Assembly: GCA_026874595.1 (NCBI GenBank)
Contig: CM049306.1
Span: forward strand, 2,866,019-2,930,018
Length of the DNA: 64,000 bases
Reading direction: 5' to 3'
Source: Sipunculus nudus
Lineage: Eukaryota > Annelida > Sipuncula > Golfingiida > Sipunculidae
Shown here: in pieces, positions 54,701-62,394 of the stretch
How the letters are laid out: each line of letters starts with the position of its first letter
How positions within the stretch are numbered: position 1 is the first letter of the stretch
The notes under the pieces: model-generated
Databases searched by the model: none
The model's input: the letters and a program-made list of their open reading frames with translations, nothing else
What the model was told of the DNA's origin: nothing
Position numbers and translations under genes: made by a program

Positions 54701-57008
54701 CATAATATGAAAGAAATCTGTCCATTAGTTTTTGACTTATAATGCTCACAGTACTGTAAAGTAGCAATGATGGGGTATTAAACGGCACAAAAACAAGTAA
54801 AAGAATACCAGGTTGCGCTACCAGTTTCCGGTACACGACAACACTATCCAAGATCTTCGGTCAAGTTGATTTTTGGACCAATCCATGCACCCCTTATCGA
54901 GATATTAATGATTTTGTGTAATTTTCACCATATATGGCAATATTCAAAGTCAAGGCCACTCTCATAGGAAAGGTCATGACCCCAGTTTAAATAAACATCA
55001 TCCCATAACCCATGTCTATGTATATGCATGATGAGAAAGAAATCTGTCCATTAGTTTTTGACTTACAATGCTCACAGTACTGTAAAGTAGCAATGATGGG
55101 GTATTAAACGGAACGAAAACAAGTAAAAGAATAACAGGTGGTGCCACCTGTTTCCGGTACATGACAATACTATCCAAGATCTTTGGTTAAGTTGATTTTT
55201 GGACCAATCCATGCATCCCTTATCGAGATATTAATGATTTTGTGTGATTTTCACCATATATGGCAATATTCAAGGTCAAGGCCACTCTCATAGGAAAGGT
55301 CATGACCCCAATTTAAATAAACATCATCCCATAACCCATATCTATGATATGCATAATATAAAAGAAATCTGTCCATTAGTTTTTGACTTATAATGCTCAC
55401 AGTACTGTCAAGTGGCAATTTTTGGGGTATTAAAAGGCAGGATAACAAGTAAGGAATAAAAGGTGGTGCCACCAGTTTTGGAACATGACAACCCTATCCA
55501 TGATCTTCCATCAACTTGATTTTGGGATCAATCCATGCAAGATTTCTTGAGATATTTAAGAATCTGTGTGATTTTCCCCCAAAACTGGATCTTTCAAGGT
55601 CAAGGACACTCTCCTAATAAAAGTCATGACCTCATTTTAAATAGGCATCGTCCTCTCAACCATATCTATATATATAGTAAGTTTGGTTAAGATCCGTGAA
55701 ATATTTTTGAGTTATCGCCCCAACAAGATTTATATGAAAACATAGTATCCCCGACTTTGTCTGGGAATACAATAATTCAGTATTACAATTATATTGGAAA
55801 TATAATTGGGCAGTGAAAAAATATTGAAAAATATAGCGTATTGCTGGAATTGCTAAAAGCTGGAAAATAGAGAAAAATCATATGAGATGATTTTTTTTCA
55901 TAGTAGAATATAGAAAATATGTGGAGTTGGAGATTACAATTATGTCATGATCTAAGAGCTTGTGCATTATCTGTTTTTGTCAACTGCATGGTGTCATTCT
56001 GGAAATCAAACTTAGGCAAGATATTTTATTGTTATCACAGCGACATCACAAAGTAGCCTAGTGACCCATGACCTTATTAATATGCGTGGATATTGCCCAT
56101 AATCAAATTCGGGCAAGATGATCTGTTGGTAACTAGTTATGGTGAGTTTTGTGAAAAAAATATCAAAACTCTGGTAAGTTATTGCGGCAGCAATAAAAGT
56201 TTACGGATGGACAGACAGGCAGATGGATGGACAGACAGTGGGTATACCATAATACTCCCCCCTTAAGACGGGTGTATAAAAAACATGAAGTCACACAATT
56301 TTATGAGCATCATAAATTTATATTCCATGGAATAGCCCACTCTGCCACTTACTGTACTCATTTCATACTCATTTAATTGCCCTTGCTTGATGGAGTCAGT
56401 ATGTTAATACTAACCTAATTATCATAGAAAAGGATATCCACAATTTTTAGAATTTTCAAGAATTTTTCAAATGTTATCAATGAGACAAATTAAAGATTTT
56501 TCCATTTTTCTTTTTGTCTATTCCGCAATATCCTACAGAAATCTAGTTTACAGAAATAATGATCTTTGTTATCAGTTAAATCATGCCATACTCCTCAAGG
56601 TCGTCAGTCATCTAGAAGATCTTTTCAAGGAATCTTCCAAAATAAGCTAAATTCAAGTATTTCAAGGTCTTAAGCACTTTAAAGCATTAAGATTACTTTA
56701 AAAATTTCATGGAGTTTAAAGTCAGTGGGAAAACCCTGTATTTTGGCCTGCAGACAGTAGTCAACATGAGTATGGGAATATTATCATCTGTTAATATCTG
56801 ATATCTACGATAAAAACAACTTGTTGAACACTGACAATGTATCAGCATATTTACCCATCTTCTCAACATGTTTCTGTCTGAGTGCTTCCAGTTCTTCAAC
56901 TTTGGTTCTCTCTGCTGCATCTTTTAAACTTTCTACAGTGATTTTGTGGGCTTTGGTCTGGGCCTGTATTTCCTCCATGTGGCGCTCTTGCAATCGTTTT
57001 TCCAAATC
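27570..57008 (-). CDS. FAM184A: FAM184A-like coiled-coil gene, 3' part (seven joined exons)
   Basis: Seven minus-strand exons (154, 128, 185, 147, 118, 108 and 135 bp) splice in compatible phases into 325 codons ending in TGA, with GT and AG at every junction. The product is a long charged coiled coil followed by a short proline/asparagine-rich tail. Landmarks agree with my knowledge of vertebrate FAM184A: AARMELERA, an AQFNEAQEMLKDKISALQ stretch, NRDSRPEDLE, YYQMELVNRETNFNKVFN, NPLV, and a tail with RLNPLPGSPIH. Family members are about 1,000 residues, so roughly the C-terminal third is here and the N-terminal FAM184 domain lies beyond the window. The molecular function of the family is poorly known and I infer none. 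Vertebrates have A and B paralogues; an invertebrate copy may be the single pre-duplication gene. Introns are repeat-filled. Confidence 0.93.
27990..28097 (-). CDS. FAM184A: FAM184A-like exon 6 of window (most conserved block)
   Basis: A 108-bp, phase 0 to phase 0 exon of 36 codons: DEKKYYQMELVNRETNFNK then VFNANPQVGLLNPLVVK. The acceptor is TTACAG and the donor GTAGGC. The LVNRETNFNKVFN sequence followed by an NPL motif is the clearest match to vertebrate FAM184A and fixes the identity of the gene. A short 285-bp intron separates it from the last exon. Confidence 0.95.
29088..30175 (+). mobile_element. Family C element, copy C2
   Basis: Same ends as C1: AACTAGAATACGG, hairpin GTAGTTG-acaag-CGACTAC (one G-T wobble), then TGTATCCGCC (29121-29130). 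The 3' stem is GTATCTGC (30143-30150) with GCAGATAC (30165-30172). The 3' stem differs from C1 at one base on each arm, preserving pairing. GGTGGCGCCACC occurs at 29397, 29665, 29793 and 29943. It lies inside family A copy A2. Confidence 0.75.
31237..33365 (+). mobile_element. Family F element nested in A2
   Basis: It starts ACTAGCAATTACCTGTGCTA with a small hairpin CTGTG-cta-CGCAG and ends with GCTATTAATATATAGATA (about 33345-33365). A very similar end-type block (GACAAACCCAGAGCATATGT to CTATTAATATATAGAT) also occurs internally at 31439-31547. Such starts and AATATATAG ends are familiar from Helitron-like elements in other invertebrates, from general knowledge. The middle is occupied by the MITE at 31931-32914. 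No coding capacity was identified. Confidence 0.5.
31931..32914. mobile_element. hAT-like non-autonomous element (MITE) with 8-bp target duplication
   Basis: The terminal inverted repeats share GGCAGTGTGTAAAA and GGACCCCACGG; the right end reads CAGGGCAGTGTGTAAAAC on the minus strand. The identical octamer CAATCACT flanks both sides (31923-31930 and 32915-32922). An 8-bp duplication with a CAG-type terminus is the hAT signature. The 984-bp interior has no transposase-like frame. The left end has a few extra bases (GCATT) before CAGG. Confidence 0.75.
34606..35096 (+). pseudogene. Possible decayed Tc1/mariner-like transposase fragment
   Basis: Frame 34606-34788 reads AIAVMHAGYSPALIYRHINV then NYDHCVSSFINKGNVCDHMP, which has the spacing of a Tc1/mariner N-terminal helix-turn-helix (a SPALIYR-type turn, a VY-like helix, then a GNV linker). 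Frame 34863-35096 (KVPRKAGGFE, then TSIAVKLNNRLTMPTARK) could be the second helix-turn-helix. The two are separated by a stop and about 75 bases. No catalytic triad is visible. Inverted TGTGCCGCAT motifs lie at about 35108 and 35195. The similarity is by eye only. Confidence 0.3.
35097..35457. other. Spacer, nothing recognised beyond a small inverted repeat
   Basis: Contains TGTGCCGCAT near 35108 and ATGCGGCACA near 35195, an inverted pair that might be the edge of the preceding transposon relic. No gene seen. Confidence 0.35.
35458..35806 (+). repeat. About 30-bp tandem array
   Basis: Units contain CTGTTTCCTGTTCATTATAT with variable AT-rich tails, about 11-12 copies. Frame-open stretches here are low-complexity artefacts. 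The array lies in a FAM184A-like intron. Confidence 0.9.
35855..37732 (+). mobile_element. Family D element, decayed copy D2
   Basis: It starts CTAGAATTTCTTAGTATATC with AGACAATTAATCCCCCC and ends GCATATTGACTTTGTCTTAT with GATACAATA, aligning to the ends of D1 (54525-55773), but the 5' hairpin has decayed. Internal units carry AGTGGCGCCACT (36302-36313), a changed but still perfect palindrome, and AATTTCAGGCCAATA. About 36400-36520 looks like foreign AT-rich DNA. It ends 55 bp from an exon. Confidence 0.55.
37786..37903 (-). CDS. FAM184A: FAM184A-like exon 5 of window
   Basis: One base plus 39 codons: LEEAEDRYRNRDSRPEDLE through DNQELMQRLL. The acceptor is TTGTGTAG and the donor GTGAGT (near-ideal). 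The RNRDSRPEDLE motif is a strong FAM184 signature. The upstream intron (37904-41713) is largely a 53-bp tandem array, and a decayed family D element ends about 55 bp into the downstream intron. Confidence 0.94.
37965..41200 (+). repeat. 53-bp intronic tandem array, about 60 copies
   Basis: The unit contains CTGATCATGGTGCAGGTACA, AGGTACAGTTATACCT and ACACATGTCAGCTATACTTT. Copies are nearly identical, varying at GTC/GCC before TGATC and at a few 3-base deletions. The segment with CAATTATACC and ACATGCCAGC recurs exactly 424 bp later (eight units: 40381 with 40805, 40557 with 40981), so there has been recent multi-unit duplication. It fills most of the intron between exons 41860-41714 and 37903-37786. 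Confidence 0.97.
41201..42058. other. Intron flanks around exon 4
   Basis: Apart from the coding exon at 41714-41860 this holds short intronic repeats of the GACATGATCTGTAG type (four or five copies, about 41455-41725), on the downstream side of the exon. No other gene. Confidence 0.5.
41714..41860 (-). CDS. FAM184A: FAM184A-like exon 4 of window
   Basis: One base completes a Lys codon, then 48 codons (QQEQKLREQHKASMEE to KISALQI), then two bases. The acceptor is GTTACAG. I chose the donor AT|GTCAGT because it is the only nearby GT that keeps frame with the next exon (giving Met) and because the block AQFNEAQEMLKDKISALQ followed by a hydrophobic residue matches the family. The DNA just downstream in the intron contains four short repeats of the type GACATGATCTGTA. 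Confidence 0.9.
42059..44785 (+). mobile_element. Family B element, copy B1
   Basis: It starts CAAGGCCTACAGGCCTAATG, with a small palindrome AGGCC-taca-GGCCT, then GCGAACCTGTG (42080-42090). An inverted end (AACAGGTTCGC then TAAAAAT) is seen at about 44172-44190. Homology with copy B2 continues to about 44785. The interior includes TGGCACCACCAGTCTTGTAT units and about 37-bp CTGAGTGAACTCTTGACCTG repeats (42650-43230). No coding frames of note. Confidence 0.65.
44832..48090 (+). mobile_element. Family A-ended element, copy A4, with three tandem 3' ends
   Basis: It starts AACAAGTGACCCAGGGGTCA then GACGCTCAGCTGA and ends with the 29-nt hairpin at 48055-48083 followed by AATAAAA. The same 3' hairpin with its upstream GGAC-rich tract also occurs at about 45964-45992 and 47011-47039, a spacing of about 1,045 bp. 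Each large unit holds about three 340-bp subunits (GGGGGGTACTTCGGAGCCCC, GAGACCTAATTTCAGG, ACAGGTGGCGCCACCAGTCT, CCATGCAAAGAATCATGG). Subunits 46138 and 47185 are nearly identical. Short frames inside are by-products. Confidence 0.7.
48091..49444. other. Intron sequence, no element assigned
   Basis: No gene other than the flanking exons. Three copies of a GGTGTCCGCTC phrase occur at about 48827, 48890 and 48958, which may be an old transposon edge. Otherwise nothing recognised. Confidence 0.35.
49445..49629 (-). CDS. FAM184A: FAM184A-like exon 3 of window
   Basis: 61 codons plus two bases, from EAEHGMKVAELEEAV to SEANRKL, with the strong donor GTATGT. It starts in phase 0 after TTTTCTACAG. 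Content is typical coiled coil (EEEIRKLQHGIDDLTDEIEAKSKE). The upstream acceptor is unusual in context: the terminus of a family A repeat, with its palindrome TGACCCATGGGTCA at 49644-49657, lies within about ten bases of the acceptor AG, so the pyrimidine tract is at or inside the repeat edge. Confidence 0.92.
49638..51957 (+). mobile_element. Family A-ended element, copy A5
   Basis: It starts AACAAGTGACCCATGGGTCA (perfect 14-bp palindrome TGACCCATGGGTCA at 49644-49657), then GACGCTCAGCTGA. It ends at the hairpin 51922-51950 and AATAAAAT. About six 330-bp subunits like those in A4 are present, more diverged; GGTGGCGCCACC survives at 49822 and 51608. A G run sits at about 51391. The 5' end is immediately next to a FAM184A-like exon acceptor. 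Confidence 0.7.
51958..52248 (+). repeat. About 35-bp CT-rich tandem array
   Basis: Five or six copies of units containing TCTCCCTCTGTCACT and CATATACTTATCTAC (52040-52248). It is interrupted on the right by the TA-flanked element at 52249. Confidence 0.8.
52249..54038. mobile_element. Tc1/mariner/pogo-like non-autonomous element with TA duplication
   Basis: A 25-bp perfect terminal inverted repeat (52249-52273 and 54014-54038, beginning CCGTAAAATCTCC) is flanked on each side by TA. TA target duplications are the signature of the Tc1/mariner superfamily, and the subterminal AAAACCGCACC repeats recall pogo/Tigger elements. No intact transposase was seen; frames at 53296-53618 (+) show no DDE motif. 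A complete family E element (52631-53084) is inserted inside. Confidence 0.75.
52631..53084 (+). mobile_element. Family E element, compact and complete (Helentron/HINE-like)
   Basis: It starts AACTAGATGTGTCGGAACGA with hairpin TGTCG-gaa-CGACA (52640-52652), then ATGCCCCCGCC (52656-52666). It ends AACTATATGCCCC ... GGCGGGGGCAT, where GGCGGGGGCAT (53069-53079) is the exact 11-bp inverse of the 5' segment and also pairs with ATGCCCC (53052-53058) as a 3' hairpin. Two internal units about 165 bp apart share CAAACTCGATCTGT and CACACCAAAAATCAGGCCA. It is only 454 bp, the clearest example of the shared architecture. Confidence 0.8.
54121..54248 (-). CDS. FAM184A: FAM184A-like exon 2 of window
   Basis: The acceptor GTGACAG precedes the exon and the donor GTAATA follows AAG. 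Two bases complete the Asp codon from the upstream exon, then 42 codons read SLKNELQRMHGVELEQQ through AARMELERAMELARQK. The AARMELERA block is a recognisable FAM184A signature from memory of the family. It ends in phase 0. The exon lies just outside a Tc1/pogo-like element that ends at 54038, about 80 bp into the following intron. Confidence 0.9.
54525..55773 (+). mobile_element. Family D element, copy D1 (Helentron/HINE-like)
   Basis: It starts AACTAGATATTTC with hairpin TGGTACC-gca-GGTGCCA (54539-54555, one G-T wobble), then TATCCCCAGACAA (54559-54571). The 3' end carries TTGTCTGGGAATA (55757-55769), the inverse of that segment at 12 of 13 bases, as the outer arm of a GTATCCCC / GGGAATAC hairpin. 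About four internal units of about 320 bp carry AAGAAATCTGTCCATTAG and ACTTATAATGCTCACAGTAC. One palindrome is GGTGGTGCCACC. Confidence 0.75.
55774..56854. other. Intron with a further 3'-end remnant near 56280
   Basis: GGATGGACAGACAGG-type sequence at about 56212-56240 is followed by an ATACTCCC (56252-56259) / GGGTGTAT (56270-56277) hairpin and AAA. This is the same order as in the complete elements, but no matching 5' end was found. The rest is unassigned AT-rich intron. Confidence 0.4.
56855..57008 (-). CDS. FAM184A: FAM184A-like exon 1 of window (coiled coil)
   Basis: This is the most 5' exon seen: 51 codons plus one base, starting DLEKRLQERHMEEIQ and ending KHVEKM. The 3' splice site is TATAG just above 57008 and the donor is GTAAAT below 56855. 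It begins in phase 0 and ends after the first base of a codon, which combines with AC from the next exon to give Asp. The peptide is rich in Glu, Lys, Gln and Arg with leucines at heptad-like spacing, as expected for the FAM184 rod. I found no further exon between here and 64000, so the upstream intron exceeds 7 kb. Confidence 0.88.
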
Positions 57009-57086
57009 CTATACATTGAAAAAGAAACTGGGATGTTATTCAGTGCAAGATCTATTCATTATAAACAGTCAATCATTCAGGTAAAA

Positions 57087-60000
57087 ACAAGGGACCCATG
57101 GGTCATGGCGCTCAGCTGTTATATATGATAAAAAATATGATTTGGGAATGAGGCACATGGTGGTTTTGTGTGGTAATAAATATAAGCTGTATTAGGAGTT
57201 GTTGGTGTTTAGCTTATGTATGATTTTGATAGTATCTTTGGAGACAGGGAAGAGGATTGATTTCATTTATTTTATTAACAAATGGAGTGCTATTGTCACA
57301 CAGATTTTGACTTGGCCATATAACTTATAAGCAGCACATATAATAAAAGAGTTTAACTATTTACTAAAATTTAATCAAAAATATTGTGCCAATATAATTT
57401 TTATTAAAAACAAGGCCTACAGGCCTAATGCGAACTTGTGCATTGGGAAATACACCAGTTATAATGCCTCAATGCTGGACCATTACTTTTCATGTATATG
57501 AACTTTGCAAGTACTAAACATTTTGGATAAGAAACAATTACACAAACATCACTGCTAAAATTCTGGCATAGGTGCACACAACACTAAAAAGATTGTAGCT
57601 GGCACCACCAGTCTTGTATACAACGAAGCTATCAGAGATATATACATAAGCCCAATTTCAGACTGATATATCAAACCCCTCCTGAGAAAAATGTGTGCAA
57701 AAGTCATGGTAGGTGGCGACACCTGTCTTGTGAGCGAGAAAGCCATCAAAGACACAGACAGGTCAAAATATAAGGCCAATACATCAAACTTACCTTGAGT
57801 CTGATGCATGGGGCTGACCAGGCTTAGGTGAGAAAGGCTGTTGCCCCGAGTGAACTGTGACAAATTGCTTGCTCAGACTACTGTACTGAGTGAACTCATG
57901 ACCTGCACCTGGCTAGACTGAGTGAACTTTTGACCTGTACCTGGCTGCATTGAGTGAACTCTTGACCTGTTGCATAATCTGACACAGTTGGCAGTCGGCC
58001 AAAGCTATAAATAGAATGCAGCTACTGCACTGAGTAAACTCCTGGCCCATACCCGGCTGCACTGAATGAACTCTTGACCTGTTGCCTAATCTGATACAGT
58101 TGGCAGTCTGCCAAAGCTATAAATAGATTCAGACTGACCTCTAGCCTGTTGCCAAATCTGAAATAGCAGCCACACCATTACATAAGCTCATGCAGGGGCC
58201 CTGCCCTGAGGGGCTTGACACCCATGAAGTGATCACATGGTGCCCATGAGGTGTTAACATGTCACCCATGAGGTGATCACATGCCATGTGCTTGGCTGCA
58301 CTGATTGAACTCTTGACCTATATCTGGCTGCACTGAATGAACTCTTGATCTGTTCCCAAATCTGAAACAGTTGGCAGTTTCTCAAACTATTTAAAGATAC
58401 AGATTCAATCTTGGCCTGTTGGTATATCTGTTAACACATACTGAAAGACTTTGGTTAAAATTTCTTTTTTCAAACTGACATATTCATAAACTTTTTATCA
58501 AAATATCTAGAATAATAAAAGATGCAGTACTTTCATTGTTAAAGGTCCAATAGTTCTGCCAAAAATCATTCTAGTAAACTTGAACAAAGGCCACCTAAGA
58601 ATAATTTTTGTGCAATGTTACAGAAGATATAATTGAAATAATAATTTTGTAGAAGAACACTATTGCAGTCCTCAGTTTGAATAAGCTTTTCACAACTCAA
58701 CCAAAAATCAACAAACTCAGTATATTCTGATATGATTGATGTCCTAGGATAATTCTTTTGAAAAATTGAACAATTCAACTTGACAACTTTTAAAATATTG
58801 TCAGCTTTTTCCTTATAAAATCTAAGTAAATGCAGATAGCAAAAAAATAAGCTGAATCCCATAAAATTTGAAATGTGACAGATTATTGCATAAAATCTGG
58901 GAATGGTAGCTCCTGCTATTCCTGAGAAATTATGGATTAATATACAGATGACCAATGACCCCCGTACAAAAAGAGGTCAATTCAGGTGGCGCCACCAATA
59001 CCTAAATTTCATATATGACTCATGTGACCAACACTGGCAAAAAATTTGGTGATGATAGCTCTGGCTGTTTCTGAGACTGTCATTTTAGTATGCTTTTTTG
59101 GACAGATGACTAAGTTCAACTTCCTGAACAAAATTGAGGGAGATGGTATAAAAGATTATTTCTGTGAAATATTGAGCAATTTGCCTTGAGTGTTTCGGAG
59201 GAGAAGATTTTTAAAGGTTTTTTTAGCTTTTTCTCTATAAAATTTAAGAAAATTTTCAGATGGCTAATTTTTTTGCATTAAATTTCATGATGCTAGCTCC
59301 AATCATTTTCAAAATAGTATGGGTAAACGTACAGAAGACAAACGCCGCCACACCATCACATTAGTTCACAGTTCACTAAAAATTAATACAGATGCATATT
59401 GAATGCAAAATTGTAATACAGATACATCTCACTGATGGCAAAATCTTGAATTAATTTGACTATGGATACCAATCATTTATAATCCATGTACAGCCGTCTT
59501 TATATACCCACAGAGAGCTGTATAGCTGTGATTGTAAACATTGCCTGGCATGAGGAATATCTAAAAATCATAAATCTACATTTTTTAAAAGCTTTTAAAA
59601 AACATTCTTGTCAATATTAACCATAGATAACCTGAAATCTAAATGTCTAGAGGCATGATGTAATAAATGCTGATAAACTGGTGCCAGTCTAGATGTATCT
59701 AGATATATCTGTGTATCTGCTTCACACAGCTTACATATATGGTAAAATGACTCAATTGAACCTTTATAATTCAGCCAAAATTCATTCTTTGGAACCATAA
59801 AAGACAATAATTATAAGAATTATTCAGGGGATTATTCTTGTAAAATATTAAACAAATTGGCCTCAGTAGGGTCAGTCAAAAAAAAATTTACAGGTTTATA
59901 ACTCATATGGGAAAATACAGCAAAATGGCTAAGTTAAGCTTCCCATAACTCAGCCAAAAATCACTGAACCAAAACCATTTGAACAAACTTGAATTATCAA

Positions 60001-62350
60001 CATCTAAGGATAATTAATGTGTGAGATTTAAGAATTTGGCCTAGTGGTTTTTGAGGAGAAGATCTTTGTAGCCACTGAGCTAAAATGGGCTGTTACAGCA
60101 TATGACTAAATTCAGCTTCCCATAACTCAACCAAAAGTCACTGAACTTAAGACCATTTGAACAAATTTCAGAAAGCACTACCCTAGGATCATTTCTGTGT
60201 GATATAAAACAATTTGGCCATATGGTTTCAGAGAAGAAGTTTTTTGTAGCCTTCAGTATGATACGGGCACTGATGACCCCCGTACAAAAAAGGTTGATGC
60301 AGGTGGCGCCACCAATACCTCAATTTCAGATATGTCTCATGTGAACAACATTGGCATAAAATTTGGTGATGATAGCTCCAGCCTTTTCTGAGATTGTAAT
60401 TTAGTATGCTTTTATGGACAGATGACTAAGTTCAACTTCCTGTAACTCGGCCAAAAATCACCGAACTTAAACCATTAGAACAAACTTGAGAAAGATTATT
60501 CCAGGAATCATTTCTGTGAAATATTGGATAATTTGGCTGAACAGAGAAGAAGATTTTTAAAGCTTCTTTAGCTTTTTCCCTATAAAATCTAAGAAAATGC
60601 AGTTAGCTGAAAAGTAAGCAAAATCCGATATAGTTTTTTAGATGACTAATATTTTGCATAAAATTTCGTGATGCTACCTCTTGCCGTTTTCAAGATAGTA
60701 TGGGTTAATGTACAGACGACGGATGACGCCACACCATCGCATAAGCTCACAGGTTCGCTAAAAATAATAAGAAAATCATATGAGTTTTTAAAATAAACTA
60801 CTATAATTTATTCCTAAAACAACCCTAACAATACAATACACTAAATCAATACAATTATACAGTAAAACAGTGGTATCACAACAAATCAATACAATCACAG
60901 AGAAAATAATGTATGTGCACAGTACCTGGATACCAACACCATCACAACGATAAGTCCTTTAAATGTAAAATCTCGGAGAATGACAGTCCAGAAAGTAAAC
61001 TGAAGTTCAAATGCATAAAATCCAGGAGAAAGTATTTGAAAAATCTATAATTGCCGCATTCGTCGGATAAGGTCCTGACACACGCCTCTGTGTCCGCTGG
61101 AATCTGCTCTGCTGTTCTCTCTCTGGTTCTAAAAAACAGCCTCTTTATATACCTTCACGTCCAAAGCCGAGAATTTTCAACTTCTCGAACAGTCCATAAG
61201 GACCCTACTATTTATATCTATTCCTTTTATTCCTAAAGTTAGGCCGTCACGAAGTGAAATTAATGTATATTTTGCATCTACAAGAAGATATTCATTTTAT
61301 CTGTACAGCGTTATTTGCTATGGTAACGAGTACTCGAGTCCGAGTCGGGTAATGCTTTTCGGGTACTCGAGTCCAAAATTTTGTACCAGTTTCAGCCCTA
61401 GATCAAAGTCAGATCAGTGGTTTTGATATGAGGCAGTCTTAAAGTGTACCAATGGGTTTTTAATAGAAAAATGAAGTTTTTCATTAATATCTCGAAGGAA
61501 TTAAGTCATAGTGACCAAATTCTTGGCATGGTAGGGGATTTTCGAGACATCTAACAGTATGCCAAATTTAAGGAACTTAGAGCTGAAGCTGGGGAGCTGA
61601 GCTCAAGCAAACTGCATAACACTAGCTTGATGTAAACAGTATGTGACATGGTGCTTGAAAACTTGAATTAAAACTACAGTTTTTGATCAACTGGTTTCAA
61701 ACTGATGTTGTTAACAGATAAAATGCTAACAAAAACATGCTTTGAAAATTAATTCCACAGCATTTACATGAAAAAACGTGCCATGGTCAAAGTTGGGCAA
61801 AATTTTTTATTTTTTATTTTTGCTAATATTTTAAAAATTTAAAAGATTTTGATCTAATTTTTGGGTATACAATTTAATTTTGATTAATAAAAGTTATATT
61901 ACTGGAAAAAAAGTGCTTAGCTTTAACAAAATTTGTGTTAAGCGATCAAATTTCGTTCCTGATTATATACAAAATGCATTATGTTTGGGCCCATAACTTT
62001 TTTAAATTATATAATACGGACCTAATTTCTGGCATGTACATAGGAACTATCTGGAGGATTGTTTATGGTAAATATGAGAAAAAACAGAAGATTGGTTTTG
62101 ATATTAGGCAGTCCTGAAGTGTGAAAATAGTTTTTTTAAAAAATTGAGGTTTTTCCTTAATTTCTCAAAGGAATGAAGTCGCAAAGACCCAGTTTTCCGC
62201 TTGGTAGGAGATCTTGGGGACATCTAACATTATGCCAAATTTTGGATTCCTAGGTCCTACAGTTTCAAAATGTGCCACATCTACGGACGGACAGACAGAC
62301 AGACGACCGACAATGAACCATAGTCATAGTTATAGTCAGCTGAGCTAAAA
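57087..62350 (+). mobile_element. Family A element, copy A3, split by family B copy B2
   Basis: The 5' end is ACAAGGGACCCATGGGTCAT with GACCCATGGGTC at 57093-57104, then GCTCAGCTG. The first 330 bp closely match A2. After B2 (57411-60765) it resumes with AAGAAAATCATATGAGTTTT, exactly as A2 continues at 29062. The 3' end is eroded: only TATAGTCAGCTGAGCTAAAA remains of the hairpin (about 62331-62350), preceded by a GACAGACAGAC tract. A region near 61390-62240 matches the A1/A2 interior. Confidence 0.65.
57411..60765 (+). mobile_element. Family B element, copy B2, nested in A3
   Basis: It starts CAAGGCCTACAGGCCTAATG, then GCGAACTTGTG (57430-57440), and ends CACAGGTTCGC (60748-60758) then TAAAAAT, the inverse of the 5' segment with one change. 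About 2.6 kb is collinear with B1 (42059-44785) in the same orientation. GGTGGCGCCACC at 58985 and 60302. The flanks join into sequence equivalent to A2 at 29040-29065, which serves as an unoccupied site. Confidence 0.7.
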
Positions 62351-62394
62351 AAGCTAACTATATAAACAATAACTCATCAAACAGCCTCTACTGT

